From Terriglobia bacterium (GTDB lineage: Bacteria > Acidobacteriota > Terriglobia > JAIQFV01), in contig JAQUPQ010000013.1 in the NCBI GenBank assembly GCA_028716525.1, forward strand, positions 26,385 through 90,384: a stretch of 64,000 nucleotides of DNA. Direction: 5' to 3'. Of the stretch, positions 63,273-64,000 are shown one piece after another. The first letter of the stretch is position 1; every line of letters starts with the position of its first letter. The translations under genes and the position numbers were made by a program. Below the pieces are notes generated by a model. It ran no database searches. It was given only the letters and a program-made list of their open reading frames with translations, and had not been told where the DNA came from.

Positions 63273-64000
63273 TTGGAGAAAATTCTGGAACTGAAGAGTA
63301 CGGTTCATCTGCCGAAGACGACCTTTCCCATGAAGGCCAACTTGGCGCAATCGGAGCCGGTGCGCCTGAAGCAATGGGCCGATACGCGCCTCTACGAAAA
63401 AATTCGCGCTGCCCGGAAGGGCGCCCCCACTTTTGTACTGCACGACGGTCCGCCCTATGCCAACGGCCATATTCACATGGGCACGGCGCTGAACAAGATT
63501 GTGAAGGATTTTGTCGTGAAGTCGCGCACCATGCTGGGCTTCGACACACCCTATCTGCCCGGATGGGACTGCCACGGACTGCCGATTGAAACCCGCATGC
63601 TCCAGGAACTGGGCGCCAAGGTGCGCAACACCAGCACCGTAGAGTTTCGCCGCGCCTGTCGCAAATATGCCGAGCGGTTCTTGGATTTTCAGCGCACGGA
63701 ATTCAAGCGTTTGGGTGTTCTCGGTGAATGGGAGACGCCGTACGTCACCATGTCGCAGGAGTATCAGTCCACCATCGTTCGGAATTTTGCGGCCTTTGTG
63801 GAGAAGGGGTTCGTCTACAAGGGACTGCGGCCGGTCCATTGGTGCATTTTCGATGAAACCGCACTCGCCGAGGCGGAGGTGGAGTATCACGATCATGCCT
63901 CGCCGTCGGTCTATGTCAAGTTTCCCTTGAAAAGCGATCCCGCCGCGCTGGCGCCGGAACTTCGGGGCCGGAAGGTGTCCATTGTGATCTGGACGACCAC
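63273..64000 (+). CDS. ileS: Isoleucyl-tRNA synthetase, N-terminal part (runs off the window)
   Basis: Not in the track as it is open at the window edge. Starting from TTG 63273 (GGAG eight bases upstream), the translation reads MEKILELKSTVHLPKTTFPMKANL, then VLHDGPPYANGHIHMGTALNKIVKDF with the HIGH-type motif as HMGT, YLPGWDCHGLPIE and PVHWCIFDETALAEAEVEYHD. This is the class Ia IleS catalytic start and the beginning of the CP1 editing domain. It charges tRNA-Ile. At least 242 of about 930-950 codons lie here. No lspA or T-box core was identified nearby; the leader has a terminator-like hairpin. Confidence 0.96.
   Translation, partial: MEKILELKSTVHLPKTTFPMKANLAQSEPVRLKQWADTRLYEKIRAARKGAPTFVLHDGPPYANGHIHMGTALNKIVKDFVVKSRTMLGFDTPYLPGWDCHGLPIETRMLQELGAKVRNTSTVEFRRACRKYAERFLDFQRTEFKRLGVLGEWETPYVTMSQEYQSTIVRNFAAFVEKGFVYKGLRPVHWCIFDETALAEAEVEYHDHASPSVYVKFPLKSDPAALAPELRGRKVSIVIWTT

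Overview
The window looks like a chromosomal segment of an Acidobacteriota bacterium. The evidence is a duplicated orphan MacB/FtsX-type permease (ADOP family), an Oar-like TonB-dependent receptor with an N-terminal carboxypeptidase-regulatory domain, a PEGA-domain surface protein, a B12-radical-SAM/DUF2344 fusion beside a very long RNase E/G, and moderately high GC with many TTG/GTG starts preceded by good Shine-Dalgarno sequences. I see no phage genes, transposases, CRISPR arrays, rRNAs or tRNAs. One structured RNA, the SRP RNA, was found by eye upstream of dnaX.

Layout: 1-4.5 kb holds a truncated TonB receptor, a GntR-type regulator, a thiolase and a secreted protein. 4.6-9.1 kb is a PDZ-bearing sensor kinase with an NtrC-type regulator behind a good sigma-54 promoter match. 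9.2-16.3 kb holds a TPR protein, phosphate acetyltransferase, two small zinc-ribbon proteins, ribosomal protein S21, an amino-acid permease and a PpiD/SurA-like isomerase. 16.9-22.3 kb is the rod-shape operon mreB-mreC-mreD-mrdA-rodA. 22.6-29.0 kb is the TIGR03960/TIGR03936 fusion and the RNase E/G. 29.2-36.1 kb carries an aminotransferase, an S9 peptidase, an aldo/keto reductase, a PEGA protein and homoserine dehydrogenase. 36.1-39.5 kb (minus strand) is SRP RNA-dnaX-ybaB-recR. 40.0-45.5 kb holds a secreted protein, the ADOP permease and an unidentified membrane protein. 45.9-50.5 kb has a VOC protein and a three-gene ABC-2 exporter. 50.5-57.8 kb has a PIG-L deacetylase coupled to an APC permease, an AhpD-like protein, an MFS transporter and an alpha/beta hydrolase. 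58.0-64 kb has a ClC channel, a large radical SAM protein resembling the COG1964/tetraether-synthase group, a small secreted protein and the start of ileS.

The most interesting items are: the radical SAM protein, a candidate for membrane-spanning lipid synthesis; the roughly 585-residue insertion inside the S1 domain of the RNase E/G; the SRP RNA with a UGAC rather than GGAA apical loop; a sigma-54 promoter in front of the kinase/NtrC pair; and a set of intergenic elements built from degenerate 7-12-mer words, usually as opposed arrays that could fold into long imperfect hairpins. REP-like palindromes (GGTAGCCAC and GGTAGCGCCGG types) are a second intergenic repeat class. All homology statements come from reading motifs; no database search was run.
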